DNA of 64,000 nt from JAWKUK01 sp041398605 (GTDB taxonomy: Bacteria > Planctomycetota > UBA1135 > GCA-002686595): assembly GCA_041398605.1 (NCBI GenBank), contig JAWKUK010000004.1:1-64000 (forward strand), given 5' to 3'. Made by a program: the position numbers and the translations under genes. The notes beneath the pieces are model-generated. The model saw only the letters and a program-made list of their open reading frames with translations. It did not search any database and was not told the origin of the DNA. Numbering within the stretch: position 1 is the stretch's first letter; each line of letters begins with the position of its first letter. This document shows positions 43,501 through 52,389 of this stretch, one piece after another.

Positions 43501-46500
43501 GATAGGGATAGGCCCCGTGGCTCAATTCCAAGCGCACCCAGTCTCGCCCGACACGCAGCGCCAGCTCGGAGTCACCGAGGAAACGCGCGGCCGAGAAGAG
43601 CACGCCGATCCCGCCCGTCTCGCCCTTCGCCACCGTGCCGAGGTCCGCGCGCTGGACGAGGGCGCGGACGCGCTCCATGTCGCCCGCAGCGATCGCGGGC
43701 ACGACCCCGGCCACCGCGCGCGAGAGCGGAAGCGGGCCAAACGCGGCGGCGTCCATGGCGCCCTCGTCGCCGATGCGCGCCGTCAGCGCTGCGCGCGCTT
43801 CACCCTCGCGGCCGCTCGCAGCGACGAGCGCGCGCGCAGCGGCGTACCGCCCCCACCGCACGCGTGAATCGACCGCCGCCTGCAGCGCGTCATCGTCGGC
43901 AGGGAAGCCCAGGGCGATGAACGTGTCCAGCTCGTCCAGGAGCTCGTGCGCGCCTGTCGCCGAGGCGACTTGGCGCACGATCTCGACGCGCGCCGCGACG
44001 CGCGGGAGCTGCGCGAGCTGCGGCGCGCTCAACTCGCCCGGCTGGCCCGACTGGCCCGGCTGGCCCGACTGGCCCGGCTGGCCCGGCTGGCCCGACTGGC
44101 CCGGCTGGCCCGCCTCACCAGACTGGGCGCTGGCGTCCTCAGCGTCGGCTTGGGCGCTGCGGGCAGCCGCAAACTCGACCTGCGCCTGCGCGCTCTCGAC
44201 GCGCACCGCAGCGAGCTCACGCGCTAAGAAGTCGCGCACGGCAGCGTCATCGGTCGCCGTCGCGAGCACTCCCTCCAGCACACGCCCTTCGTACTGATCG
44301 AACTCATCGACGTTGCGCGCGAAGTACTGCGGCTCGTCGGCTTCCTTCTTCGACGCGACGAGCACGAGCGCCTTCCGCCGCACGAGGACATCGTAGGCGC
44401 GCAGATAGAGCTCACGGGCGCCCGCGTCCTCCCCGAGCGTCTCACGCAGCTCGCCGACCTTGACGAGCAGCGGCACATCCGTCGGGCTCGCCGCCAGCAC
44501 CGCCTGGTAGCGCTCCAGCGCGCGCTCGATGAAGTTCGCCTTCTCGAAGCGCTCGGCCGCGAGGCGCTGGTACATCTCGCCGTCCGGGAACTCGCGCGTG
44601 AGGTCAAACGTTCGCGCGGCCGAGCCCTCGTCGCCAGCCTCGAGGAAGGCGTCGCCGAGGTCCAGGAACACCTCCGGCGGCACCAGCTCGGCGAGGCCCA
44701 CGAGGCGCCGCCCGAACGCGAGCTGCTTCTTGCGGTCGCCCTTGCGCGCGTCCGCGCCGAAGCTGCGCGCCGCTGGCTTCGAGAGCTCCATGAGCTCCCG
44801 CAGCACCGACGACCGCCGCGGCCCCGCCGGCGCCAGCGAGTTCTCGAGCGCGGCGAGCTGCCCGGCCTGGTCGTCTGTCTCGGCCGCGAGGTCCGCGAGC
44901 AACTGGTAGAGGTACGGCGCGTCCTCACGCGCAGCGAGGCGCTCGAGCGTGATCCGCCGGGCCCACTCGACCATCTTCGGACGCGGCGGCGCGTCCACCA
45001 ACATGTTCAAGAGCCCGTCGATCGCGATCGTGAACGCGTCGTCGCCGTCTGCGTACTCGGCGAGGTATTGGAACATGCCGACGGCCCGATCGGCCTGGCG
45101 GACCTCCTTCATGAGGTTCGCCATCAAGAGGTAGCTGTCGATGCGCTCCGGGTGCGACGCGAGCCCGCGCCGGTACGCCGCGATCGCCTCTTCGCGCAGC
45201 CCAGACAGCGCGAGGACGCCGGCCTCGAACTCCGCAGCGCTGTCGTCGCCGCCCGGCAGCTCGCCGAGCGCCATCAGCGTCTCGCGCGCCTCGTCGGGCT
45301 TACCGCGCTCGAGCTGGCTCATCGCGAGCTGACGTAGATAGTCCGGCTTGCCCGCGGGGTCGATCGCCATCAGCCGCGCGACGGACTTCTCGTAGTGGAA
45401 GTAGTCGTTGCACGACAGATAGATGCGCGCCTTCTCGGTCAGGGCCTCGAGCTCCGTGCCGCCGGTATGGCGGAGGAACTCGTCGATGACCTCGGCGGCC
45501 GACACAGCGTCGCCGACCTTCGTGTAGAGCCGCACGAGCAGCCCGCTGTCCTTCTGCGTGGCCTCGCCCGCGATGAGCTTCTGCTCGAGCTCCACCGCGA
45601 CGTCAGCGAGCACGCCGAGGCGCGACGCAACGGTCATCATGCGGTCCTCGACGAACCCGCGCCGCGCCTGGGAGTTCACGCGCGTCCAGAGGTCACGCCA
45701 GAGCTCCAGCGCGCGCTCCTCCCGGCCGACCTCCGAATAGAGCCAGGCGAGGCGCAGCTCGAGGTCCTCGCCGACGGTGCCGCCTGCGCGCGCCGCCTTC
45801 ACGCCTTCGAGGACGCGCACCGCGCCCTCGAGGTCGCCCAGGCGCTCGAGCCCGTCCGAGAGCTGCATCCGCACGGCCGAGCCCGCGTCCGCGAAGGTGT
45901 CGAGCCGCGCCATGACGGCGCGCGCGTCGTCCAAGCGGCCACGATCGAGGTACAGCTCGAACAAGAAGAGCAAGGCTGCTTCGGGTTCGCGCCGCGCCTC
46001 GAAGGCGAGCTCAGCGCCCCGCTCAGCGAGGTCGTCGAGGCCGAGCGTCTCGAGCGCGCGCGCGGCCTCCAGCGTGTTCGCGCCGCCCCCCTCTGGGCGC
46101 GCTGCGAGGTCGAACCAGGCCTCCCACAGCGCCACGGCGCCCGCGCGGTCCCCTTGCTCCAAGAGGTGGCGCGCGAGGCCTTCACGCCACGAGAGCTCGA
46201 GCGGCTCGGCGTCGATGCTGCGCTGATACTCGGCGAGCATCAGCTCTGTGCGGCCGGCTTCGCGGAACAGCTCCAGGAGCCGCCGCCGCTCGTCGCGCGA
46301 GAAGCGCGCCGCTTGCTCACCTGTGCTCATCGCGATCGCGGCGTCGTACGACCCGGTCTCGCGCAGGAGCTCGATCCAGACGCGCCGCGCTTCTGCGGGC
46401 AGCGTCGCTTGCTCGGCGTCGAAGCGCTCGAGCAGCGCCGCGAGCGACCCGTCGGCGCGGTGCGCTTCGGCGAGGAGGGTCAAGGCGTAGCGGCGCTCTC

Positions 46501-47770
46501 GCGCGACGGGGGCCAGGTGCACGGCACGCCACGCGGCGCCTTGGGCGCGCGGGTAGTCCTTGGCCGCGAGCGCCCACTCCGCGACGCGCAGCTCGCCGTG
46601 CGCGGCGGCCTTGCGCGCGCGCCCCGCGGCGTCGGCGTCGACGCGCTCCTCCGCCTCCGCTTCATCCAGGTCGGCGCCGCTCGAAATTGACCCGTCACGG
46701 CCCGCGCCCACAGTCATGGCGCCGCCAGCGGGGGCCCCCGGCGCCGCGTGTCCAGCGACCGCCTCGCTCGGGACCACGTAGAGGTCCGCCGCGTCGCCCG
46801 GGCGGCCCATGAGCGCCAAGACGATGGCCGCACGGTTGCGCAGATCGACGGGACGCCCGTCCTCGCGCGCGAAGGCGGCGAGCGCGTCCATTTCGCTCTC
46901 CTCGCCGCTCTCCATCGACATCAACGCCATGCGCAGGCGCAAGCGCGTCGCGAGCGCGGCGTCGGCCGCGTCGCCCTCGGCGAACAACGGCACGAGCTCG
47001 CCGTACGCCTCGAGCGCGTCCTTCGAGCGGCCAAGCGCGTCCAAGAGGCGCGCGCGCGCGAGCCGCGCTGCGCGGTCGGCCTCGTCCGCTGCCAACACCT
47101 CGAAGTCCGCCAGCGCGCGCGAGAGGTCGCCGTTGCGCCAAGAGAGGTGCGCGGAGAGCCGCAGCGTCGCCGCGCGGCGCGCGCCATCGCTCGTCGTGAT
47201 GAGCTCGGCCAGCCGTTCATCGAGGAGCGCGATGTCGCCGTGGACGTGTGTGCAGGCCGCGTACACGGCGGCCGCGCCGTCCTCGACGCGCTGCGCGCGC
47301 TGCGCGGCGGTGTCGGCCTCGTTCGAGGCCGCCTCGATCAACGCCTCTGCGGCCTCGAGCACGGCCGGATCGAGGACCTTGGGCACAGCCTCGATCCCGC
47401 GCGCGACGGTCTCGTTCGCGCCTTGGCCGGCCGCGCTAGGGCCGGCCGCGCTAGGGCCGGCGGCCGCGGACGCGGCGCCGCCGCTGGCTGCTGCCCGGCC
47501 GGGCGCGGCCCGCAGCACCCTCAGTGTGACTGGCGCTGATTGGCCGGCCGACGAACGGACCGCGGCGCCGGTCGCAGGTACGGCCCGCAAGGCGCGGACC
47601 TGGGCCGCCGCGGGCTCCGCCGTCACGAACACGAGCAGCAGCGCGGCGCACGGAACGAGGGCACGCAAGGCCGGCCGGATGCCGGGCAGCGGGACCAACG
47701 CTTTGGACAATGTGAGCGCTGTGGACATGGTGAGCGCCTTCGACATGGTGGGCACGGGTGCGAGCATCAA
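40586..47770 (-). CDS. Giant secreted TPR-repeat protein (2,394 residues)
   Basis: An N-terminal segment with a hydrophobic stretch (RALVPCAALLLVFVTAEPAA) ending AAAQ suggests export by a signal peptide. The rest is almost entirely helical, with many degenerate tetratricopeptide units (for example EEAIAAYRRGLASHPERIDS, ALVRQADL-type, and AKDYPRAQGAAWRAVHLAP). A Gly-Gln-Pro/Ser collagen-like insert lies near residues 1218-1245, between VEFAAARSAQ and VAARVEIVRQV. There is no enzyme motif. Start overlaps the VWA gene stop by 4 bp (ATGA), so it is the last gene of the long operon. A role as a large periplasmic scaffold for the MoxR-VWA system is inferred. Length is far above that of the BatE-type TPR protein normally found in such operons. 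Confidence 0.8.
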   Translation of the reverse strand: MMLAPVPTMSKALTMSTALTLSKALVPLPGIRPALRALVPCAALLLVFVTAEPAAAQVRALRAVPATGAAVRSSAGQSAPVTLRVLRAAPGRAAASGGAASAAAGPSAAGPSAAGQGANETVARGIEAVPKVLDPAVLEAAEALIEAASNEADTAAQRAQRVEDGAAAVYAACTHVHGDIALLDERLAELITTSDGARRAATLRLSAHLSWRNGDLSRALADFEVLAADEADRAARLARARLLDALGRSKDALEAYGELVPLFAEGDAADAALATRLRLRMALMSMESGEESEMDALAAFAREDGRPVDLRNRAAIVLALMGRPGDAADLYVVPSEAVAGHAAPGAPAGGAMTVGAGRDGSISSGADLDEAEAEERVDADAAGRARKAAAHGELRVAEWALAAKDYPRAQGAAWRAVHLAPVARERRYALTLLAEAHRADGSLAALLERFDAEQATLPAEARRVWIELLRETGSYDAAIAMSTGEQAARFSRDERRRLLELFREAGRTELMLAEYQRSIDAEPLELSWREGLARHLLEQGDRAGAVALWEAWFDLAARPEGGGANTLEAARALETLGLDDLAERGAELAFEARREPEAALLFLFELYLDRGRLDDARAVMARLDTFADAGSAVRMQLSDGLERLGDLEGAVRVLEGVKAARAGGTVGEDLELRLAWLYSEVGREERALELWRDLWTRVNSQARRGFVEDRMMTVASRLGVLADVAVELEQKLIAGEATQKDSGLLVRLYTKVGDAVSAAEVIDEFLRHTGGTELEALTEKARIYLSCNDYFHYEKSVARLMAIDPAGKPDYLRQLAMSQLERGKPDEARETLMALGELPGGDDSAAEFEAGVLALSGLREEAIAAYRRGLASHPERIDSYLLMANLMKEVRQADRAVGMFQYLAEYADGDDAFTIAIDGLLNMLVDAPPRPKMVEWARRITLERLAAREDAPYLYQLLADLAAETDDQAGQLAALENSLAPAGPRRSSVLRELMELSKPAARSFGADARKGDRKKQLAFGRRLVGLAELVPPEVFLDLGDAFLEAGDEGSAARTFDLTREFPDGEMYQRLAAERFEKANFIERALERYQAVLAASPTDVPLLVKVGELRETLGEDAGARELYLRAYDVLVRRKALVLVASKKEADEPQYFARNVDEFDQYEGRVLEGVLATATDDAAVRDFLARELAAVRVESAQAQVEFAAARSAQADAEDASAQSGEAGQPGQSGQPGQPGQSGQPGQSGQPGELSAPQLAQLPRVAARVEIVRQVASATGAHELLDELDTFIALGFPADDDALQAAVDSRVRWGRYAAARALVAASGREGEARAALTARIGDEGAMDAAAFGPLPLSRAVAGVVPAIAAGDMERVRALVQRADLGTVAKGETGGIGVLFSAARFLGDSELALRVGRDWVRLELSHGAYPYQLEQLVESLMAGLDSNTGLALARYIVGRVLEDPEKNAQCVTMLPKLARRFEESIVDAEQVRTLLDGFGQSYAWGLGPVLALLPPADRAGAVRSVWGKLEAENRADFLIDLVVESTEDVPEELGAFIRESITGALGEASDYIKYSIAGLLEVEHSHQLAYDLARDIEAARPELLFMPAVRAVHGHALGLPDARAVGAKAWAGLIGVDDDDYSSQRARSALQERLLPAALEDFQAELAARIAEGGGSVELARARVELALEVDDDAGARAALDEGLAAHSDDEDLLQMSRRYRLGRGERIAAAEVLEQLAATTKDDSTKKRHNRALVSEWTALHAPERALAAKGRLDGDATGEAEIPGLPAGFVLPAGAMIVVNGVVYSAEDFETSKRKGLPKTFNEARLALEDGRADEGALILRRLWRQFPVGQPNNRFIGSRRYRGLPLASLSWPAPKPDVSDTEGDADGEAEVAASDATAQARTAKQGGYLAYDPNMPQPRPEAPKAHRRLAQWPEAVAELRRFLRTVDSYELDRLQDLLDGLLAAQIDARGREVVFDELLAQVRAGSGGRAEQIQLLGLLDEAPELRGEGAASALAEMVRTIPPRDAAQVRRLARVEVRGGKLDSALRLYRWCALQGRNTARFDTDSAEVVTFVSNHELVREAREHLEGDARLELIELVLAASRPIDSPWEEESYGQLVLDTWSEVLGPKEALEKARAVCEDARDPSRSGLQRRVARRAAAMYLAAGEDAHALEALEVGVAKLDPALVRQPEERWYRSDPTVADRLSTVDLRRLLPVLAADADEVERARMGAWCVAFATSLEGWLDAERVEADGTIEALALAAVRMWEAGRVDEARGFAQRIAAREGLAQNTQLWAIDVLRVVGDEAQAQARERALLVEGRLHVERVPDVVARILAAEGPEAALAAAASFSAVDRDPRLMDLLVTASETLGDSAAAAEWRAASASARAAEEALKQKDAKP
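44035..44112. repeat. 9-bp tandem repeats coding a Gly-Gln-Pro/Ser insert
   Basis: Units CTGGCCCGA and CTGGCCCGG alternate on the plus strand for about 75 bp. On the coding strand they give repeated Gly-Gln-Pro and Gly-Gln-Ser in the TPR protein. Confidence 0.85.
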
Positions 47771-50448
47771 ACGAACGAGGCGACGCGCCGCGGCCAGCGC
47801 CGGTACGCAATGTCCAGGAGGTAGACGACGAGCGCCAACAGCGCGAGCGACGTCGAATAGGAATGCAAGCGCGCGACGCCGCCGCCAGCGGCCGTCGCGG
47901 GAGCGACGGCGGACGACGCCGCCGTCCGCTGCGCCAACGTGGCGAGCGCGCCGAGGGACTCGGGCGCGACCTGCCGCTCACGCGCGCCGCCGGTGAGGGG
48001 GTCCAAGCCCACGCGCACGAGCGCTCCGACGCGGGCGCCGCGCGCGTCCGTGGGCGCCGCAGCGCCCGGCGCGCCGCCGTCACGGCCGGCGCGCGCGCCG
48101 CACACGGCGCGCAGCCCAGCCGACGACCCCAGCGGGAGCCGCGCTTCAAAGCGGTCCGGCGCGACCCGCAGGAACGCCCAAGGCGCGCCGGCCTCGGGGC
48201 CTGGCCCCTCCGTGCCCGTCGCCGAATCCGCTGCCGCGCTGACGGTGTACCGCGCAAACGGGCGCAGCCCGTCGGCCGCAGCGTCGGACGAGCGCCGCTC
48301 GGCGATGAGCAGCGCCTCGTCACCGTCGCGCGTGAGCTCGAACACAAACGGCGCCACGGCGTCGGCCGCGGTCCGCTCGAGCGCGCGCGCGAGCCAGGCG
48401 CCATAGTCGCCGGCGCGCGCCCCGCGGGCCCCTTCGCCGGCGTCCCCGCTGCCTCGCCACGGCGCGCTGCCGGGCCCCGTCGGCTCCGTCATCAGCGCCG
48501 TGACACGGCCGAGGCCGTAGCGCCACGAAGTCAAGATCGGGTGCGCCTCGGCCAGCGTCTCGATGACCCGCTCGGCGCCCGGCCGCGCGCGCGTCTCGAC
48601 GTAACCAGCGACCGGGCCGAGCGTCGTCGGATCGACCTCGCCGAACCACGCCTCGCCGCCGCGCGCGCGGACGCTCGCGAGCCCCGCGCGGTACGCCGGT
48701 AGCTTCGCGCTCGCGGGCTGCTTCAGCAGGATCTCCGGCAAGTTGAAGCGGTTCGGCACCGAATAAAACCGCCCTTGCCCCCAGTTCGAAAGGCTGACGA
48801 GGAACTCGGAGTGCGCGTCGCCGCCGATGAGGACGGTCGACACGTTCATTCCCTCGTCCGCCATGCGGCGCAAGAGCGGCTCGAAGGCGCCGGTCTCGAC
48901 GCCGCCGTCAGTCAAGATCAGCACGTGCTTGTAGCGCGTGCGGACGTTCTTCAGGCCGTAGTAGGCCTCCTCGATCGCCGGCAGAATCACGGTGCCGCCG
49001 CCGGCGTCGAGGCGGTTCAGCGCGCGCTCGATCTCGATCGAGTTCGACGCGGGCTGGATCGGCACTGCCCAGCGCTTGGCGCCGTAGAACTCCACCATGC
49101 CGACCTTGTCGTGCGGCAAGAGGCGGCGGATCGCGAGGCGCGCGACCTCTTTGGCGAGCTGCACGCGGTTCCCACCCATCGAGCCCGACGTATCGATGAT
49201 CACGACGAGGGTCGTGCTCGGGTCGCGCTTCTCTTCCTTCTGCACGAACTCGACCGGCAGGATCGCCTCGAGCGGCTGCTCGTGGTAGCCGCCTGGGCCG
49301 AACGACGCTTCGCCGCCCGCGGCGACGAAGCCGAGGCCGCGCGTCGCGACGGCGTCGACGAGGGCACGCTGGAACGCCTCGGGCACGCTCGCGGCGGGCC
49401 GGTCGTCCAACACGACGAGGTCCGCGCCGTCGAGCTGCGCGGCGGTCGGCGCGCCGGCGCTCGCGTCAGCCGCAAAGCCCGGGCCGAGCAACGCGGAGAG
49501 CGCCTCGGCGCCGCCCGTGACGCGCTCGCCGAGATACAGCACGCGCAGCGGGTCTTGGACGGCGAGCGTCCGCTCGAGCCGCAGGTCGCGGCCGCGCGGG
49601 TCGACGCCATCCGTGACGTCGACGACGAGGGCCACGTCGAGGAAGCCCGCGGTCGCAGGCTCGAACGTGAGCGCGACCCGCGCTTCGCCGTCCACGATGA
49701 CGCCTTCCACGCGGTCGAGCTCGACCTCGCCGCCAGAGGCCGCGCCGCTGGCTTGGTCCGCGCCCATGAGGCGGCACGTTACGACCTGTCCGCCGCCGAC
49801 GAGCCGCGCCTCGAGCGCCGTCGCGAGCCCGACACGCAGCACGCCGCGCGCCGCCAACGCGACCGGGCGCAGGTCGCCCGGCGCGCCGTCGAGCGCGTGC
49901 ACGTCGACCACGACGCCGCGCGCCGCGAGGTCCGCGAGCGCATGCGTCGCCGCGCTGCCATCGCCGGGCTCGGTGGCGAGCCCGTCGGTGTACACGTCAA
50001 CGTGCCCCACCGCGCCCGGCGGAACGGCGCGCGCAGCGGCTGCGAGCGCGGCGCCGAGGGGCGACGCGTCTGCGGCGCCGAACGCCATTCGCGTGACGTC
50101 ACGCGGCAGCGCCAACGCCTCGCGCTGCGCTTCAGCCGCGCCGACCTCGATCACGACGCGGCGCGCCGATGCGCTCGCGCGCTGTTGCAGTGCATCGGTC
50201 ACCCCCGCCACCGCCGCGCGATCGGCGCTGTCGGTGACGCTCGCGGAGCGATCGAGCACGTACACGTTGACCACCATCGGGTCCACGACGACCCGCGCGG
50301 GGCGCGCGAGCGCCAACGCGAGCAACACGAACAGCGCGGCGCGCAGCGCGGCGTGGCGCCGGTCGCGTGTCGCAAATGGTCCCACCCAAGGCACGAGCGC
50401 CAAGGCGAGCAGGACAAGAAATCCAGGTGCGAGGAATCGCAGTTCCAT
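47767..50448 (-). CDS. Membrane-anchored VWA domain protein (BatB-like, with amidotransferase-like fold)
   Basis: 893 residues. Two N-terminal membrane helices (FLAPGFLVLLALALVPWV and ALRAALFVLLALALARPARV) and one at the C-terminus (TSLALLALVVYLLDIAYRR) frame a large extracytoplasmic part. The central VWA domain has the MIDAS motif VVIIDTSGSMGGNRVQL (about residues 410-428) with DGGVE at the second site. Before it, about 300-390, a segment with LVVLDDRPAASVPEAFQ and GLGFVAAGGEASFGPGGYHE resembles the class I glutamine-amidotransferase fold seen in such proteins, without the catalytic Cys. Start is the ATG at 50448; a TTG six bases upstream is less likely. It is the second-to-last gene of the operon. 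Confidence 0.88.
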   Translation of the reverse strand: MELRFLAPGFLVLLALALVPWVGPFATRDRRHAALRAALFVLLALALARPARVVVDPMVVNVYVLDRSASVTDSADRAAVAGVTDALQQRASASARRVVIEVGAAEAQREALALPRDVTRMAFGAADASPLGAALAAAARAVPPGAVGHVDVYTDGLATEPGDGSAATHALADLAARGVVVDVHALDGAPGDLRPVALAARGVLRVGLATALEARLVGGGQVVTCRLMGADQASGAASGGEVELDRVEGVIVDGEARVALTFEPATAGFLDVALVVDVTDGVDPRGRDLRLERTLAVQDPLRVLYLGERVTGGAEALSALLGPGFAADASAGAPTAAQLDGADLVVLDDRPAASVPEAFQRALVDAVATRGLGFVAAGGEASFGPGGYHEQPLEAILPVEFVQKEEKRDPSTTLVVIIDTSGSMGGNRVQLAKEVARLAIRRLLPHDKVGMVEFYGAKRWAVPIQPASNSIEIERALNRLDAGGGTVILPAIEEAYYGLKNVRTRYKHVLILTDGGVETGAFEPLLRRMADEGMNVSTVLIGGDAHSEFLVSLSNWGQGRFYSVPNRFNLPEILLKQPASAKLPAYRAGLASVRARGGEAWFGEVDPTTLGPVAGYVETRARPGAERVIETLAEAHPILTSWRYGLGRVTALMTEPTGPGSAPWRGSGDAGEGARGARAGDYGAWLARALERTAADAVAPFVFELTRDGDEALLIAERRSSDAAADGLRPFARYTVSAAADSATGTEGPGPEAGAPWAFLRVAPDRFEARLPLGSSAGLRAVCGARAGRDGGAPGAAAPTDARGARVGALVRVGLDPLTGGARERQVAPESLGALATLAQRTAASSAVAPATAAGGGVARLHSYSTSLALLALVVYLLDIAYRRWPRRVASFV

Positions 50449-50472
50449 GGCCAAAGTTCCGACGCTCCGAGG

Positions 50473-52389
50473 TCAGGGCATGCGGCCCCGTTGGAAGAGC
50501 GCCCATTCGGCGCACGTGAGCACAAGCGCGACGAGCAGCAGCCACGTCAGGGCGCGCCAGCCGCCCGGACCTTCGCTCGCCGTCACCGGCGGGAGGCCCG
50601 CGGGGGCGTACGCGTCCGCGTCGGGCGCCAGGACGCCTGCCGGCTGCGCGAGCGGTGGCAGCGCGCCGAGCAACAGAGACGCGCCGCGGTCGGCGACCCG
50701 CGCGACCTCGGCGAGCTCCACGGAAGCCGTCACGGCGCTCGCGACGTCCGCGATGCGGTGCGGCACGGTGCGCCCTACGGCGACGTACGGCGTCACCGAC
50801 GGCGCCTCGGCGAGCCAGCGCACCGCGCGCCCGATCAGCAGCGGGAACGCGCGCTCCTCCAGGAAGCCCGTGACGCCGGGCGCGACGAGCTCGCGCCAAA
50901 GCGACACCCGCCGCGCGGGCCCAGCCGCGGCGAGCGGCGCGGCGCCCACGGCGAGCTCGCGCCCGAGCTCCGCCGCGAGCGTCGCGGCATCGAGGCGGTC
51001 GAGGCCGAGCTCGCCCAGCGCGCGCGCGATGACGTCCCGCGAGTCGAGGCCCGGCGCGTGCCCAAGGAGGATCGCTTCGACCTGGTCCGCGGCGCTCGCG
51101 AAGACGAGGGCCGGCTGTGCCGCGTCGGCGGTGGCCGTGAAGACGACGTTCGCGTTCGCGCGGTCCGGCACGACCTCGACCGCGGAGTCCGCCGCGAGCG
51201 CGCTCCGCAGCGCCTCGAGCGCCTCGCCGCCGATCGCGGCCGCGAGGTCCGCAGCGAGCGCGACGCGGATGCGCGGGCGCTCGGGCAGCAGCACGCTCGC
51301 CACGTCGTCGGCCGCGAGCGCGTCGCTGGGCGTCAGCGCGACCTGCAGCATACGCCCGTTCGCGGGCACATCGCGCAGCAAGAGCTCGACGTGGTCGGGC
51401 GCGAGCACCGTACGCACCGCGCCAGCGAGCGTGTCCGGGGGCGGCGCTGGCGCCGCGGCGGCGCTCGGCCCTGCGCTCGCAGCGCCAGCCGGCAGCGCGC
51501 TCGGATCGGCGAGGGTCAACGCGACCTGGCGTTCGGCGGCGCCGACGCCGCGGACCGCGACGAGGACATCGACGGTCGTCCAAGCGCCCGACGCTGACGG
51601 CGAGACGCCGAGCGCCGTCACGCCGCTGCCGACGGCCTCGGGCGCGGCCGGCGCGCCGGCTTGGGCCCGCGCGACGTTGAGCTCCCGGCCGGCGCCGCGC
51701 GCGGCGTCGAGCGCGAGGGTGTACGCCGCAGCGCGCACAGGCGCGTCGCCGAACACGACGCAGCGGAGCTGCGCGTCGCTCTGCCTGGGAGCCTGGCCAG
51801 CGTCGGCGCGGCGGGCGCCGCTGGCGGCGCGCTCGACGTAGCCGGACCCGACAAAGCCCGCGCCGCCGCCGGCGCGCGCCACGAGGGCGCGCTCGACGCT
51901 CGCCGGCGCGGCCTCCGGCGCGTGGCCCGCGAGGCGCGCGCGCAAGAGCGCGCGGTCCTCACCAGGCGCGAGCAACGTCGAGACATCGGCGCCGCACCAC
52001 AGGACCTCGGTCCGATCACGCGGGAGGGCCTCGAGCTCGCGCTCGAGCGCCGCGGTCGCTGCCGCAAAGCGCCCCGGCAAGGCCATACCGGCCGAGCCAT
52101 CGAGCAACAAGACGTGGCGCGGCCCCGCCTCACGCGCGTGATCTGGGCCCGCGGCCGCGAACCACAAGAGGCCGCCGAGCAGCAACGCCAAGGCGTAGGC
52201 CAAGGGGTGACGGAAGCGCTCGACGAGCGTGCGCGCGCGCGACTCTTCGAGCGCCTCGCGCCAGAAGAGCGTCGTGACGACGAACACCTCTTCGTGTCGC
52301 ACGCGGATGCGCTGCAAGAGGTACAGCGCCAGCGCGAGGGCGGCGAGGCCGAGCGCGACGGCGCCGCCCGTCATGGTCGTGAACGTCAT
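50473..52389 (-). CDS. BatA-type membrane protein
   Basis: 638 residues. The N-terminal 'aerotolerance regulator' segment is clear: a first helix (GGAVALGLAALALALYLLQR), the block RHEEVFVVTTLFWREALEES, and a second helix (LAYALALLLGGLLWFAAAGP). A degenerate VWA-like region begins HVLLLDGSAGMALPGRFAAA; its MIDAS has Gly-Ser-Ala instead of Asp-Thr-Ser-Gly-Ser, so metal binding is doubtful. The remainder is Ala-rich, and one C-terminal helix (ALTWLLLVALVLTCAEWALF) ends the protein. Start overlaps the DUF58 stop (ATGA). Confidence 0.85.
   Translation of the reverse strand: MTFTTMTGGAVALGLAALALALYLLQRIRVRHEEVFVVTTLFWREALEESRARTLVERFRHPLAYALALLLGGLLWFAAAGPDHAREAGPRHVLLLDGSAGMALPGRFAAATAALERELEALPRDRTEVLWCGADVSTLLAPGEDRALLRARLAGHAPEAAPASVERALVARAGGGAGFVGSGYVERAASGARRADAGQAPRQSDAQLRCVVFGDAPVRAAAYTLALDAARGAGRELNVARAQAGAPAAPEAVGSGVTALGVSPSASGAWTTVDVLVAVRGVGAAERQVALTLADPSALPAGAASAGPSAAAAPAPPPDTLAGAVRTVLAPDHVELLLRDVPANGRMLQVALTPSDALAADDVASVLLPERPRIRVALAADLAAAIGGEALEALRSALAADSAVEVVPDRANANVVFTATADAAQPALVFASAADQVEAILLGHAPGLDSRDVIARALGELGLDRLDAATLAAELGRELAVGAAPLAAAGPARRVSLWRELVAPGVTGFLEERAFPLLIGRAVRWLAEAPSVTPYVAVGRTVPHRIADVASAVTASVELAEVARVADRGASLLLGALPPLAQPAGVLAPDADAYAPAGLPPVTASEGPGGWRALTWLLLVALVLTCAEWALFQRGRMP

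Noticed and set aside
44035..44112. CRISPR or mobile-element repeat
   Set aside because: The 9-bp units abut, are in frame, and encode a Gly-Gln-Pro tract.
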